DNA of 10,742 nt, taken from contig DATBWU010000177.1 in NCBI GenBank assembly GCA_036514635.1, positions 1-10,742 of the forward strand. The letters are read 5' to 3'. This document shows, in pieces, positions 1 through 5,641 of the stretch. Both the position numbers and the translations under genes were made by a program. The DNA comes from DASSFZ01 sp036514635 (lineage in GTDB: Bacteria; Chloroflexota; Anaerolineae; Fen-1058). Each line of letters begins with the position of its first letter. Position 1 is the first letter of the stretch. Under the pieces are notes generated by a model that saw only the letters and a program-made list of their open reading frames with translations, ran no database searches and had not been told where the DNA came from.

Positions 1-69
1 CACACCGGCAGCCAACAGCCGGAACTTGACAGCGCGGACAAGTGGATCGTGAGGCTGATAAGTCGTCAT
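1..69 (-). CDS. Possible second gene starting inside the Cys-rich ORF (partial)
   Basis: A second minus-strand frame begins with ATG at 69 (alternative ATG at 75) and stays open for 23 codons to the edge: MTTYQPHDPLVRAVKFRLL and onward. A strong GGGAGG lies 6 nt upstream of the ATG at 69. The start region (GGGAGG...GACGATGACGA) resembles that of the Cys-rich gene at 313, which suggests a real initiation site. The peptide vaguely resembles the pre-HTH helix of the TerS-like protein in this window (PxxVxRAVxxxxxAG), but 23 residues are too few to assign a family. If real, it overlaps the previous gene by at least 69 nt. Confidence 0.35.
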   Translation of the reverse strand, partial: MTTYQPHDPLVRAVKFRLLAAGV

Positions 70-313
70 CGTCATCCTCCCGTCCGTGCATCCTCTCTGC
101 CTCTGCCTCTGCCTCTGCCGTCGCTCGCACGTACTCGCCTGCATGGCTGCCAGCGTAGCAGCAGGCCGGCCGCATCCGTACCGGGTGTCCACACGGCATG
201 ACTCTTCCGTTAGTGTCGATCCAGCACTGCCGCTCGTAGTCATAGTGCGACACCTTGACGGTTTGTGCCCGGTCGAGTGCTGTGTAGGCTGATGGAAGTT
301 CGGCTTTCGTCAT
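1..313 (-). CDS. Cys-rich small phage protein, 3' end outside window
   Basis: An open minus-strand frame of 104 codons runs from an ATG at 313 to the window edge without a stop. An AGGA sits 5 nt before the ATG and a GGGAG lies further up. I do not recognise the family. Residues about 30-60 hold a Cys/His-rich stretch (CWID, MPCGHP, ACCYAGSH) that looks like a metal-binding knuckle. This is followed by an Ala-Glu run (AEAEAEAE), an acidic DDDD, and a second cysteine cluster CPRC...GCRC near the edge. The spacing CxxC-x6-CxC would suit a zinc site. It is transcribed divergently from the TerS-like gene across a 213-nt gap. The reading frame looks genuinely coding up to the Ala-Glu run. Beyond it a second frame (start at 69) is also plausible, so the true end is unknown. 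Confidence 0.6.
   Translation of the reverse strand, partial: MTKAELPSAYTALDRAQTVKVSHYDYERQCWIDTNGRVMPCGHPVRMRPACCYAGSHAGEYVRATAEAEAEAERMHGREDDDDDLSASRSTCPRCQVPAVGCRC
95..118. repeat. Hexanucleotide tandem repeat (CTCTGC)x4
   Basis: Four perfect copies of CTCTGC stand in a row. On the minus strand they are GCAGAG and encode Ala-Glu repeats in the Cys-rich protein. Because the unit is six bases, copy-number change would lengthen or shorten the protein without shifting its frame. Confidence 0.9.
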
Positions 314-422
314 CGTCGTCCTACGCCTCCCTATACTGCAGGCCCCGTGCCGTCCGGCTTTCGCCCGCTTTCCTTGAGAGCAGCCCGAAAAAGCAAAAGC
401 GAAACCGTATAAATCCTAAACA

Positions 423-442
423 GCAGTGTATGAAAACACTGC
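423..442. promoter_or_regulatory. Perfect inverted repeat, possible operator or hairpin
   Basis: GCAGTGT and ACACTGC form a perfect 7-bp inverted repeat around ATGAAA. It lies between two divergent genes, about 70 nt upstream of the TerS-like promoter, and has no T-run after it. This placement favours an operator over a terminator. The motif AGTGTATGAAAAC within it recurs with one inserted base (AGTGTATAGAAAAC) at 477-490. Confidence 0.5.
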
Positions 443-476
443 ACGGTAACTCCAATTAACCTAACGTGTTGCAAGA

Positions 477-490
477 AGTGTATAGAAAAC
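477..490 (+). repeat. Second copy of AGTGTAT(A)GAAAAC motif
   Basis: AGTGTATAGAAAAC matches AGTGTATGAAAAC at 425-437 apart from one extra A. The copies start 52 nt apart on the same strand. The second ends 25 nt before the -10 box, where a regulator could touch RNA polymerase. Confidence 0.5.
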
Positions 491-511
491 CATCACAATA
501 GTCCTTCGCTT

Positions 512-520
512 TGTTATAAT
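512..520 (+). promoter_or_regulatory. Extended -10 promoter, leaderless, for the TerS-like gene
   Basis: TGTTATAAT is a consensus TATAAT preceded by the TGn extension. No good -35 lies at the normal spacing (ATCACA at 492-497), which the extended -10 would excuse. The box ends 6 nt before the ATG at 527, so transcription should begin at or next to the A of the start codon. There is no Shine-Dalgarno sequence, which fits a leaderless message. Confidence 0.65.
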
Positions 521-526
521 TCCCTA

Positions 527-1225
527 ATGATTTCGAAGATCGAGGCCGGCGTCGTCATCGATTACCCAACCTCCCTCAATCCGCCCCTCACACCACAACT
601 CGTCTCACGCGCCGTCATCCTCGTCTCCGCAGGCGCATCCATCCGCCAGGCCGTTATCGCCGCCGGCGGCAGCCTCGCAGCGCTTCATCATTGGCGTGAC
701 ATGGCGCGCGAGAGTATCTCGCCCTACTGCCAGGTCATGATGGCCCTCGACGCGGCTGCCGCGCGGCTGACGGCTGAGCTCGCCGGCAGGGTCAAGGACG
801 CCGGCGCTGACGCTGACCGTTGGAAAGCGAATGCGTGGATGCTCGAACATCATCCCGAGGCCCGCACTGAGTGGGGCGATGCGAACACGAAGGAGCTCGG
901 AGGCATCACGATCCAGGTCGGCGTGGGGGTATCAAGCTTCGAGGCTGTCGGTGTGTCGGCTGACCAGCCAGCGGCCAGGCCGGTGAGGCTGAAGAAGGAT
1001 GGCACACCGAAGATCGTCCCTATGTGGTACCGCGTGCCAAAGGACGAGAAGGAGGCTAAAGCTGTGGCGCGCGCCAAGGCTGACCAAAAAGCAAGCGTGC
1101 GCAGAGCACGACAGCGGCGCGAGCTGGCAGCTGCCAAAGCCTATAAGGCTGCGCAGCGTGCTGCACGTCAAGCCAAGAAAGCTTCGCTCGCTACTGTTAC
1201 ACCTGTAACTACCTCAGTAACCTAG
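527..1225 (+). CDS. Terminase small subunit-like protein with basic C-terminal tail
   Basis: The 232-residue product probably recognises phage DNA for packaging. Residues 24-62 form a helix-turn-helix of the TerS/homeodomain-like kind (AGASIRQAVIAAGGSLAALHHW). They are followed by an alpha-helical stretch with alternating Ala/Glu/Arg, and then WKANAWMLEHHPEARTEWGD (residues about 98-118), which closely resembles the end of the core in many phage TerS proteins (W.AA.WLLE...P..WG). From about residue 150 the protein becomes a Lys/Arg/Ala-rich tail, expected to be a helix or disordered and to bind nucleic acid. Many TerS proteins are 130-180 residues, so the tail is an extension. The ATG at 527 is the only sensible start: the -10 box lies just upstream and no Shine-Dalgarno is present. 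Unusually, TerL does not follow; it lies about 6.9 kb away. A different HTH DNA-binding role remains possible. Confidence 0.6.
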   Translation: MISKIEAGVVIDYPTSLNPPLTPQLVSRAVILVSAGASIRQAVIAAGGSLAALHHWRDMARESISPYCQVMMALDAAAARLTAELAGRVKDAGADADRWKANAWMLEHHPEARTEWGDANTKELGGITIQVGVGVSSFEAVGVSADQPAARPVRLKKDGTPKIVPMWYRVPKDEKEAKAVARAKADQKASVRRARQRRELAAAKAYKAAQRAARQAKKASLATVTPVTTSVT

Positions 1226-1292
1226 ACTTACCACGACACGACCCGACCCGAGCAGCCCCTCCCCGGCGCGCGGATCCGACCAGGCTACCCCA

Positions 1293-1306
1293 CCCCTTCG
1301 GAGGGG
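1293..1306. terminator. GC hairpin after the TerS-like gene, possible terminator
   Basis: CCCCT-TCGG-AGGGG forms a perfect 5-bp stem, 68 nt past the TerS-like stop codon and next to GGGGGCCCC. It reads as a hairpin on both strands, so it could serve both convergent genes. No T-run follows on either strand, so intrinsic termination is not well supported. Confidence 0.3.
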
Positions 1307-1458
1307 GCCCCATGCCTGAGGAATTTTCGCTATGTAATTCGAGTTCTGCTGTATTAGCCAGATGGGGAGGAAGAGGAACGAAGAGCTTTAGCCCGGAGCC
1401 GTGGGACACGGTGCATTGGCCCATCAACTCACAAGTGCAATTCTTAAGCGAAGTTTTG

Positions 1459-1474
1459 TTGAACGGTTGTTCAA
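1459..1474. promoter_or_regulatory. Palindrome TTGAAC-N4-GTTCAA, operator-like
   Basis: Perfect 6-bp arms flank GGTT. A third half-site GTTCAA lies at 1486-1491, 17 nt downstream of the second arm. Spaced half-sites of this kind are typical of dimeric repressor or replication-initiator binding sites. No regulator is visible in the window to pair with it. Confidence 0.35.
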
Positions 1475-1543
1475 ATTGGAGAAACGTTCAAGAAACTCAA
1501 TGGTTTTGGGGCTTGACAGGGTTTTTGCTGGAGTGGCGGTTTT

Positions 1544-1581
1544 TCGCTGTTTTGTATTACAGACTCGCGTTTTGTATTACA
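1544..1581. repeat. Short direct repeat spanning the end of the minus operon
   Basis: GTTTTGTATTACA occurs at 1549-1561 and 1569-1581, exactly 20 nt apart. With the preceding TCGC the copies are TCGCTGTTTTGTATTACA and TCGCGTTTTGTATTACA, differing by one inserted base. The TAA stop of the zinc-binding gene (1577-1579) lies inside the right-hand copy. Confidence 0.7.
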
Positions 1582-1840
1582 TCTGTGGTCGGTGCAGGAG
1601 GGAGCGGAGGAGGATTTGGGTGCATTTGGGGCAGAGGTCCAGGGAGCGCCAGGCGGAAGGGTGGGAGCGTGAATCAGGAGGGGCGGCCTTGAGGTGGATG
1701 GAGACAGAGAGACGATGAGACGCGAGGGGGTGGTTTTCGGGGAAGAAGGCGAGCGTGGGATCGGGAAACTCGTTGATAGGTCTTCCTATGCTGTGAGGGG
1801 CGAACGGGAGAGAGCAGAGGTCGCAGGTAGTGACGGTCAT
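1577..1840 (-). CDS. Small CxxC...CxxC zinc-binding protein
   Basis: This 87-residue protein is the last gene of the minus-strand operon. It begins TTCDLC (C6 and C9) and near the end has DLCPKC followed by a hydrophobic helix (TQILLRSLL). Paired CxxC motifs flanking a beta-rich middle are the usual form of a treble-clef or zinc-ribbon fold in small phage proteins. Its ATG overlaps the TGA of the fibre-like gene (ATGA), and a GGGAG lies 7 nt upstream. The start is therefore well supported and the two genes are probably translationally coupled. Function is unknown: such proteins bind nucleic acid or partner proteins. The DNA here is strongly strand-skewed (purine-rich on plus), giving a Ser/Pro/His/Leu-rich middle section. 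Confidence 0.7.
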   Translation of the reverse strand: MTVTTCDLCSLPFAPHSIGRPINEFPDPTLAFFPENHPLASHRLSVSIHLKAAPPDSRSHPSAWRSLDLCPKCTQILLRSLLHRPQM

Positions 1841-3759
1841 TGGCCTGCTCCCAGGATTGTGAGGGTGTGGATGGCAGGCGGGGGGCCTGAGGGGGAGGGG
1901 CTGGCTGATGGCGAGAGAGACGCGCTCGGGCTAAGGGAGGCGGACTGTGAGACGCTGGCTGACGGGCTGATGGATGGCGACACCGACGCCGATGGCGAGA
2001 CACTGGCTGAGGGGCTTACGCTTGGGCTGACGCTGGCGCTTGGGCTGACGGAGGCCGAAGGACTTACGCTAGGAGATATGCTCGCCGATGGCGAGAGGCT
2101 GGCGCTTGGGCTTACCGACCGACTGACCGATGCCGATGGACTGATGGATGCCGACGGACTGACCGATGGGCTGACGCTGGCAGAGGGCGAAAGGCTTGCG
2201 CTCGGGCTAACCGATGCGGACGGCGAGACGGAAGGACTGACCGACGCCGACGGACTGAGAGACGCGCTCGGACTGACCGACGGTGAGACGGAAGCCGACG
2301 GAGAAATCGAGGCCGACGGACTGACGCTTGGGCTGACGCTGGCGGATGGAGATACGCTCGCAGACGGAGAGAGCGACGGGCTTACCGATGCTGAAGGAGA
2401 AAGACTCGCGCTTGGCGAGATAGAAGCCGACGGACTGACTGACGGCGAAACCGAAGCCGAGGGAGAGACCGAAGCCGACGGACTAGGCGACCTCGAGATG
2501 CTCGCGCTTGGCGAGATGCTCGCCGATGGGCTGACCGACCGCGACACCGAAGCCGATGGCGAAAGGCTGGCGGAAGGTGAAACGCTGGCGCTCGGGCTGA
2601 CTGATGGCGAAACGCTCGCACTACCGGCCGCGCCAACATCTGAAAAATAGAAGATATTGCATGCCCAGGGAGAGCTGGCCGCGATACTCCACGACGCGGT
2701 ATGAGAAGCCGCCGACAGGCCGACCGCATACGAAACGAACTGCGATTCGTGCGAGTGGTTCTCGTCTACCTCGTACAGTTCAGCGAAATCAGCTGATGTC
2801 TCGGACCCGGTTGTCGGACCGCTGTTGTAGAGCATGACGCCGATGCCGAGCGACTGCACGGATGGCGTCGCGCTCACGCTGGGCGTCGTGCTGCTGCCGG
2901 TCGCCAGCGTGCCGGCGCTGACCGTCGGCGAGGCATCTACTCCGCTCCACTCGGAGCCTCCAATTGTGCAGTAGAGCTCAGCGCCGGTCTTTGTGTTGGT
3001 AATCGTATGAGTCGTGCCGCGCGTGCCGGCCATGTTGTAGCCGACGCGGATATTGGCTTCGGCGTTCGTGACCTGCGCGAGCGTATTCGTGTAGGAGTTT
3101 GATTTATTGTCCGAAATTGTGTTAGTGCAGCCGCCGGTCTGCCAGCCGCCGCCAGTGCCGGTAATCAGCGTCCCTGCGGTCGTTGTGCGGCTGGCCGTGG
3201 TCGCGGTCGTGGCCGAGGCTTCGACGCCTGTCCATGACCCGACGAGCGAGGCTGACCGCGTGCCGCTCAGAACCGGCGCCGGGAGCTTGTCGCGCGTATC
3301 GGCCAACACCCGATATCGGCAGGTCTGAGCCTGCCCGGTCGGCCGGCGCATCGCCACGGTGACACGAATCAGCACCGGCAGGCGAAGCTGGTAGTACTTC
3401 GTCGCGGTGTCGGTCAGGATTTCTCTGCGCGTCGGATAGCCTTCCCGCGCGATGATGTCGTCCCGGTAGATTTGCTCCGTCAGACGGATGAAGACATGCC
3501 CGCGCGAGACTCCATGCCTGACCTGCGTGCAGGCCTCGAGTAAATCCCCTCCGGTGGCGTCAGCGGAGGCCATGAAGCGCCAAGTCGCGCCGCCGTCCTC
3601 GGAGCCTTCCAATGTGAACGCGAATTCCGTCCGGCCACGAGACGCCAGATCCACCAGGTCAGGTACGACTTGAATCGTGACCTGCGTCTGGTCTGCGGCC
3701 GGCGCGAATACCCATTGCTGGGTACCGCGCCTGCTTGCCATAGGGGCTAGTTCAGCCAC
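1837..3759 (-). CDS. Fibre-like surface protein with Ser/Pro/Ala repeat stalk
   Basis: The 640-residue product is probably a virion tail-fibre, head-fibre or other surface adhesin. Residues about 11-155 look like a beta-rich N-terminal domain that could dock on the particle. Residues about 165-375 form a Thr/Gly/Ser-rich beta region with SDNKSNSYTNT, HTITNT and alternating hydrophobics, as in lectin- or Ig-like domains of metagenomic phage fibres. Residues 380-624 are a low-complexity repeat with Ser at nearly every second position, built on S-P-S-A-S-(V/I/L). A short tail GPPPAIHTLTILGAGQ ends the protein. A GTG at 3759 has AGGTGAG just upstream and overlaps the preceding gene by 8 nt. An ATG at 3741 is the alternative start. 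No signal peptide is seen. The preceding gene is a glycosyltransferase, and the Ser-rich stalk is a plausible target for it. Structural role is inferred; the repeat is plain. Confidence 0.65.
   Translation of the reverse strand: MAELAPMASRRGTQQWVFAPAADQTQVTIQVVPDLVDLASRGRTEFAFTLEGSEDGGATWRFMASADATGGDLLEACTQVRHGVSRGHVFIRLTEQIYRDDIIAREGYPTRREILTDTATKYYQLRLPVLIRVTVAMRRPTGQAQTCRYRVLADTRDKLPAPVLSGTRSASLVGSWTGVEASATTATTASRTTTAGTLITGTGGGWQTGGCTNTISDNKSNSYTNTLAQVTNAEANIRVGYNMAGTRGTTHTITNTKTGAELYCTIGGSEWSGVDASPTVSAGTLATGSSTTPSVSATPSVQSLGIGVMLYNSGPTTGSETSADFAELYEVDENHSHESQFVSYAVGLSAASHTASWSIAASSPWACNIFYFSDVGAAGSASVSPSVSPSASVSPSASLSPSASVSRSVSPSASISPSASISRSPSPSASVSPSASVSPSVSPSASISPSASLSPSASVSPSLSPSASVSPSASVSPSVSPSASISPSASVSPSVSPSASLSPSASVSPSVSPSASVSPSASLSPSASVSPSVSPSASISPSASVSRSVSPSASLSPSASISPSVSPSASVSPSASVSPSVSPSASVSPSASVSPSISPSASVSQSASLSPSASLSPSASPSPSGPPPAIHTLTILGAGQ
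1848..1852 (-). promoter_or_regulatory. Ribosome binding site of the zinc-binding gene
   Basis: GGGAG on the minus strand sits 7 nt before the ATG at 1840, inside the last codons of the fibre-like gene. It decides the start of a small gene that could otherwise be dismissed as noise. Confidence 0.6.
1888..2622 (-). repeat. Ser-Pro-Ser-Ala-Ser coding repeat (residues 380-624 of fibre-like protein)
   Basis: About 245 residues alternate Ser with Pro, Ala, Val, Ile or Leu. The basic unit is SPSAS(V/I/L), with occasional shorter S-P-S-(V/I) units and rare Arg or Gln (SRS, SQS). The protein repeat is tight but the DNA is not: Ser is written with both AGY and TCN codons at equivalent positions, and Pro and Ala codons vary too. 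The composition resembles mucin-like or Ser-rich-repeat adhesin stalks. Confidence 0.9.
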
Positions 3760-5398
3760 AGCTCACCTGGATATCCTTCCACGCGCCCCACCCTGGAATC
3801 ACGTCGCTCTCCTGCCATTCCTGGCAGTTCCGACGGTCCCTGAACTCTTCACGCTTCCACCTCGAGCGGGTGAGATTCTTCCCGTGCCGGATATCGATGT
3901 TCGGCCACTCAGATCGCCACGTCTCAGACGGCACATCGTCAATGCGCTCGGCCCTACCATGCGACCCAGGCTCGAACCCGATGCGCGTCGAGTATCCGGT
4001 CGCCTTCACACGCTCGACACGGGCACGGTAGTGCGCCAGGAGCACGTCACGATACGCGCACAGCCCGCTCGTCTGCTTCGTAAGATACGTCACCGCGTGC
4101 CCTGTCTCACTGTTCACCTTCCACGTGTTCACGTTGTAGTAGTACATGTCAGGCCGAGGCGGTGTGAACTCGAAATGACTCGGATGATAGAGCACGTCGT
4201 GCTCGCAGAAGAACACGATGTCCGTGTCAATCGCCTCCAGCCCGGCAAGGATCTGCTCGAACATCGTCAGAATGCCGCGCTCTTTGTCCAGCACGATATT
4301 ACGCCCGAAGTCCAGCGGCTTCAACGACACCGAGACGATTGGTAATCCAACCGCCTTCAGCCTGCGCCTGACTGGTTCCCAGATGTCATCCGATAGGCAC
4401 GAATCCGTGTAGACCAGAATGCCTGTCGTGGGCTTCTTGCGTGAACGCGCTACCAATTCATCGCCCTTGCGTCTTGCCTCCGCGTACTGTTCCTCAGACC
4501 AGCCAGGCACAGGCCAGAATTTATCAATCAGCCATGAAAGCGGGCGCACCTGACCGGGCCACGTATTCGAGAACCATACGCGACGGGTATAACTTCTGGC
4601 TGCCTCCTGTTGTTCCCCTGAAATCGGATATGGAAACGAAAGCCCGCCGACCCTGAAGAAATGCGCGAACCAGGCGCGCTTGTTGACAACATGACGCCCC
4701 CCGGAGAGCCAACTCTTCAGGGCAACCTCGATCCCAAACGACCCCCAACTGCCGCACGCCTCGTCAAGGCCGCCTAGTGCCCAGAAACGTGCCCGCGACA
4801 TGAAGAAGCAGGCTCCCAGCGAGGTCATCACGTCGGTAATCTCGCCCTGCGCCTCAGGGCGTTCACCGTAAGCACCCCAATATTGAAACCTCGGCTCGCC
4901 GTCAAAACGCCAGTAATCCGTCTGTCGGCGCTTCGTCCAGACTATTTGCTGCTTGAAGCCCTTGTTCTGATTGCAACGCTCGCACGAATCCGGCATCGGC
5001 CCATGATCTTTCAGGTGGCCGCACGCCAGACACTCCCAATCGTAGATATGCAGGTTGTATTGACGCGGGATCTGCGTCACGTCTTCGCCCAACTCGCCAG
5101 CGGCGCGAATCAACTCCACATCGAAGCCTTCACTTACAGCGCAGTGAGCATCGAGCTTCATAACATAGCGGGCCATCGACAACCTGGCAGCCTCGTTCAC
5201 GGACGCGCGCTGTCCTGTCGAAACGCTGCGATGAATGATATGAAGGTCGGGATGATCGTGGAGAGGTTCGGCCGGCCAGGCGCCATCCAGTACGACGATT
5301 ACCTCGGTGTCGGCGCGCCTGTGCGCGAGCACGTCATCGATGGTGCGCTGTAGCCATTCCTCGTTTCGAGATGGAATCAGGACAGAGAGCGCCGGCAT
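3752..5398 (-). CDS. Two-domain glycosyltransferase, GalNAc-transferase-like N-terminal half
   Basis: The 548-residue protein should transfer a sugar from a nucleotide donor. Residues 4-45 (LSVLIPSRNE...VIVVLDG) are a GT-A/GT2 nucleotide-binding core. K81-LDAHC-86 supplies a DXH metal motif (D83, H85). W218-GSFGIE-224 followed by SWLSGG and H246 matches the order of the second acidic block and third metal-binding His in polypeptide GalNAc-transferases (GT27). Between them lies an insert with C123, C126, C139 and C142, a probable zinc knuckle. Residues about 320-548 form a second domain (ILVYTDSCLSDD, SLKPLDFGRNIVL, FFCEHDVLYHP). This domain recurs in phage-associated glycosyltransferases; E399-H-D401 may be a DXD-like site. 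The gene ends inside the fibre-like gene (8-nt overlap) and follows the DUF2829 gene by 6 nt. Donor and acceptor are unknown. Glycosyltransferase call firm; GalNAc-T likeness is a motif reading. Confidence 0.8.
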   Translation of the reverse strand: MPALSVLIPSRNEEWLQRTIDDVLAHRRADTEVIVVLDGAWPAEPLHDHPDLHIIHRSVSTGQRASVNEAARLSMARYVMKLDAHCAVSEGFDVELIRAAGELGEDVTQIPRQYNLHIYDWECLACGHLKDHGPMPDSCERCNQNKGFKQQIVWTKRRQTDYWRFDGEPRFQYWGAYGERPEAQGEITDVMTSLGACFFMSRARFWALGGLDEACGSWGSFGIEVALKSWLSGGRHVVNKRAWFAHFFRVGGLSFPYPISGEQQEAARSYTRRVWFSNTWPGQVRPLSWLIDKFWPVPGWSEEQYAEARRKGDELVARSRKKPTTGILVYTDSCLSDDIWEPVRRRLKAVGLPIVSVSLKPLDFGRNIVLDKERGILTMFEQILAGLEAIDTDIVFFCEHDVLYHPSHFEFTPPRPDMYYYNVNTWKVNSETGHAVTYLTKQTSGLCAYRDVLLAHYRARVERVKATGYSTRIGFEPGSHGRAERIDDVPSETWRSEWPNIDIRHGKNLTRSRWKREEFRDRRNCQEWQESDVIPGWGAWKDIQVSCG

Positions 5399-5404
5399 GG
5401 AGGC

Positions 5405-5641
5405 TCACTGCACGCTGTCGTGAACGATGTACCAATCCGTGCCGGCGAGGTCTGCATCGCGCAGAATCAGAGCCGTCGTGGCGCCTGTTTCCTGCGTGAG
5501 TGAGAGATAGCCGTTCTTCAGGCTTACGGTCACGGCTTTGTTCTTCCATTCCTGCTTTGTGATCCGCTGACCTGCCATCACTGCCTTAAGCGCTGATGGG
5601 AAATCAAGCATCGACTGCTGTTTGCGTGACGGACTTGGCAT
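5405..5641 (-). CDS. DUF2829 (Thoeris anti-defence Tad2-like) small protein
   Basis: This 78-residue protein has the family's layout: an N-terminal helix block (LDFPSALKAVMAGQRITKQEW, residues 12-32, the F..AL..l..G..v.r..W pattern), a short beta core, and a closing DLAGTDWYIV (residues 64-73). DUF2829 includes Tad2, which protects phages from Thoeris defence by sequestering the cyclic ADP-ribose-type signal, so an anti-defence role is possible. Many family members are untested and this one is shorter than typical Tad2. The ATG at 5641 is preferred because AAGGGAG lies 6 nt before it. A second ATG at 5611 lacks a ribosome site, although the recognisable domain starts there. The gene overlaps the end of the upstream glycosyltransferase by 38 nt. 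Confidence 0.6.
   Translation of the reverse strand: MPSPSRKQQSMLDFPSALKAVMAGQRITKQEWKNKAVTVSLKNGYLSLTQETGATTALILRDADLAGTDWYIVHDSVQ

Larger units (their letters stand above)
314..526. other. Divergent intergenic regulatory region
   Basis: This 213-nt gap separates the divergent Cys-rich and TerS-like genes. It is more AT-rich than the coding DNA around it, has no plausible gene, and contains the hairpin, repeated motif and extended -10 listed separately. For the minus-strand gene I see only weak -10-like sequences (for example TATAGG around 329-334 on the minus strand) without a convincing -35. Confidence 0.7.
1226..1576. other. Convergent intergenic region, no convincing gene
   Basis: This 351-nt stretch lies between the 3' end of the TerS-like gene and that of the minus-strand operon. 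It holds a C/G-rich hairpin (1293-1306), a second hairpin (CCGTG-GGA-CACGG, 1399-1411), the palindrome TTGAAC-GGTT-GTTCAA (1459-1474), a further GTTCAA at 1486-1491, and most of a short tandem repeat (1544-1581). From about 1310 it is more AT-rich than the neighbouring genes. Open frames on both strands lack ribosome sites and recognisable sequence. Confidence 0.6.

Noticed and set aside
1293..1306. GC hairpin as a firm intrinsic terminator
   Set aside because: The stem is only 5 bp and no T-run follows on either strand; kept as a low-confidence feature only.
1209..1427. A 72-codon minus-strand ORF downstream of the zinc-binding gene
   Set aside because: Weak start context (TTGATG, no clear Shine-Dalgarno), GC-driven Gly/Arg/Ser-rich end, and overlap with the TerS-like 3' end. 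Possible but not supportable.
1459..1500. GGTTGTTCAAATT as a tRNA T-arm
   Set aside because: No acceptor, D-arm or anticodon stem could be paired around it, and no CCA or matching 7-bp ends were found.
1513..1518. TTGACA as a -35 box in the convergent gap
   Set aside because: No -10-like sequence at 16-18 nt downstream (GCGGTT region), and no gene on the plus strand after it.
1312..1692. A 126-codon plus-strand ORF in the convergent gap
   Set aside because: No ribosome site, odd Trp/Phe/Gly-rich composition, no recognisable family, and it overlaps the better supported zinc-binding gene on the other strand.
1888..2622. Repeat tract as a possible CRISPR array or DNA-level tandem repeat
   Set aside because: No fixed repeat-spacer structure. 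The periodicity is at the protein level and the DNA copies are highly diverged.
1694..2650. A 318-codon plus-strand ORF with repeated GLTDADGETL-type units
   Set aside because: It lies antisense to the Ser/Pro/Ala repeat. The minus frame keeps S-P-S-A-S exactly while its codons vary, and it continues into a real N-terminal domain and operon. The plus frame varies at the amino-acid level and has no ribosome site, so it is a compositional shadow.
3677..4345. A 222-codon plus-strand ORF
   Set aside because: Antisense to the two-domain glycosyltransferase, whose motifs and length are convincing. The plus-strand product is Arg/His/Pro/Leu-rich as expected of a shadow frame.
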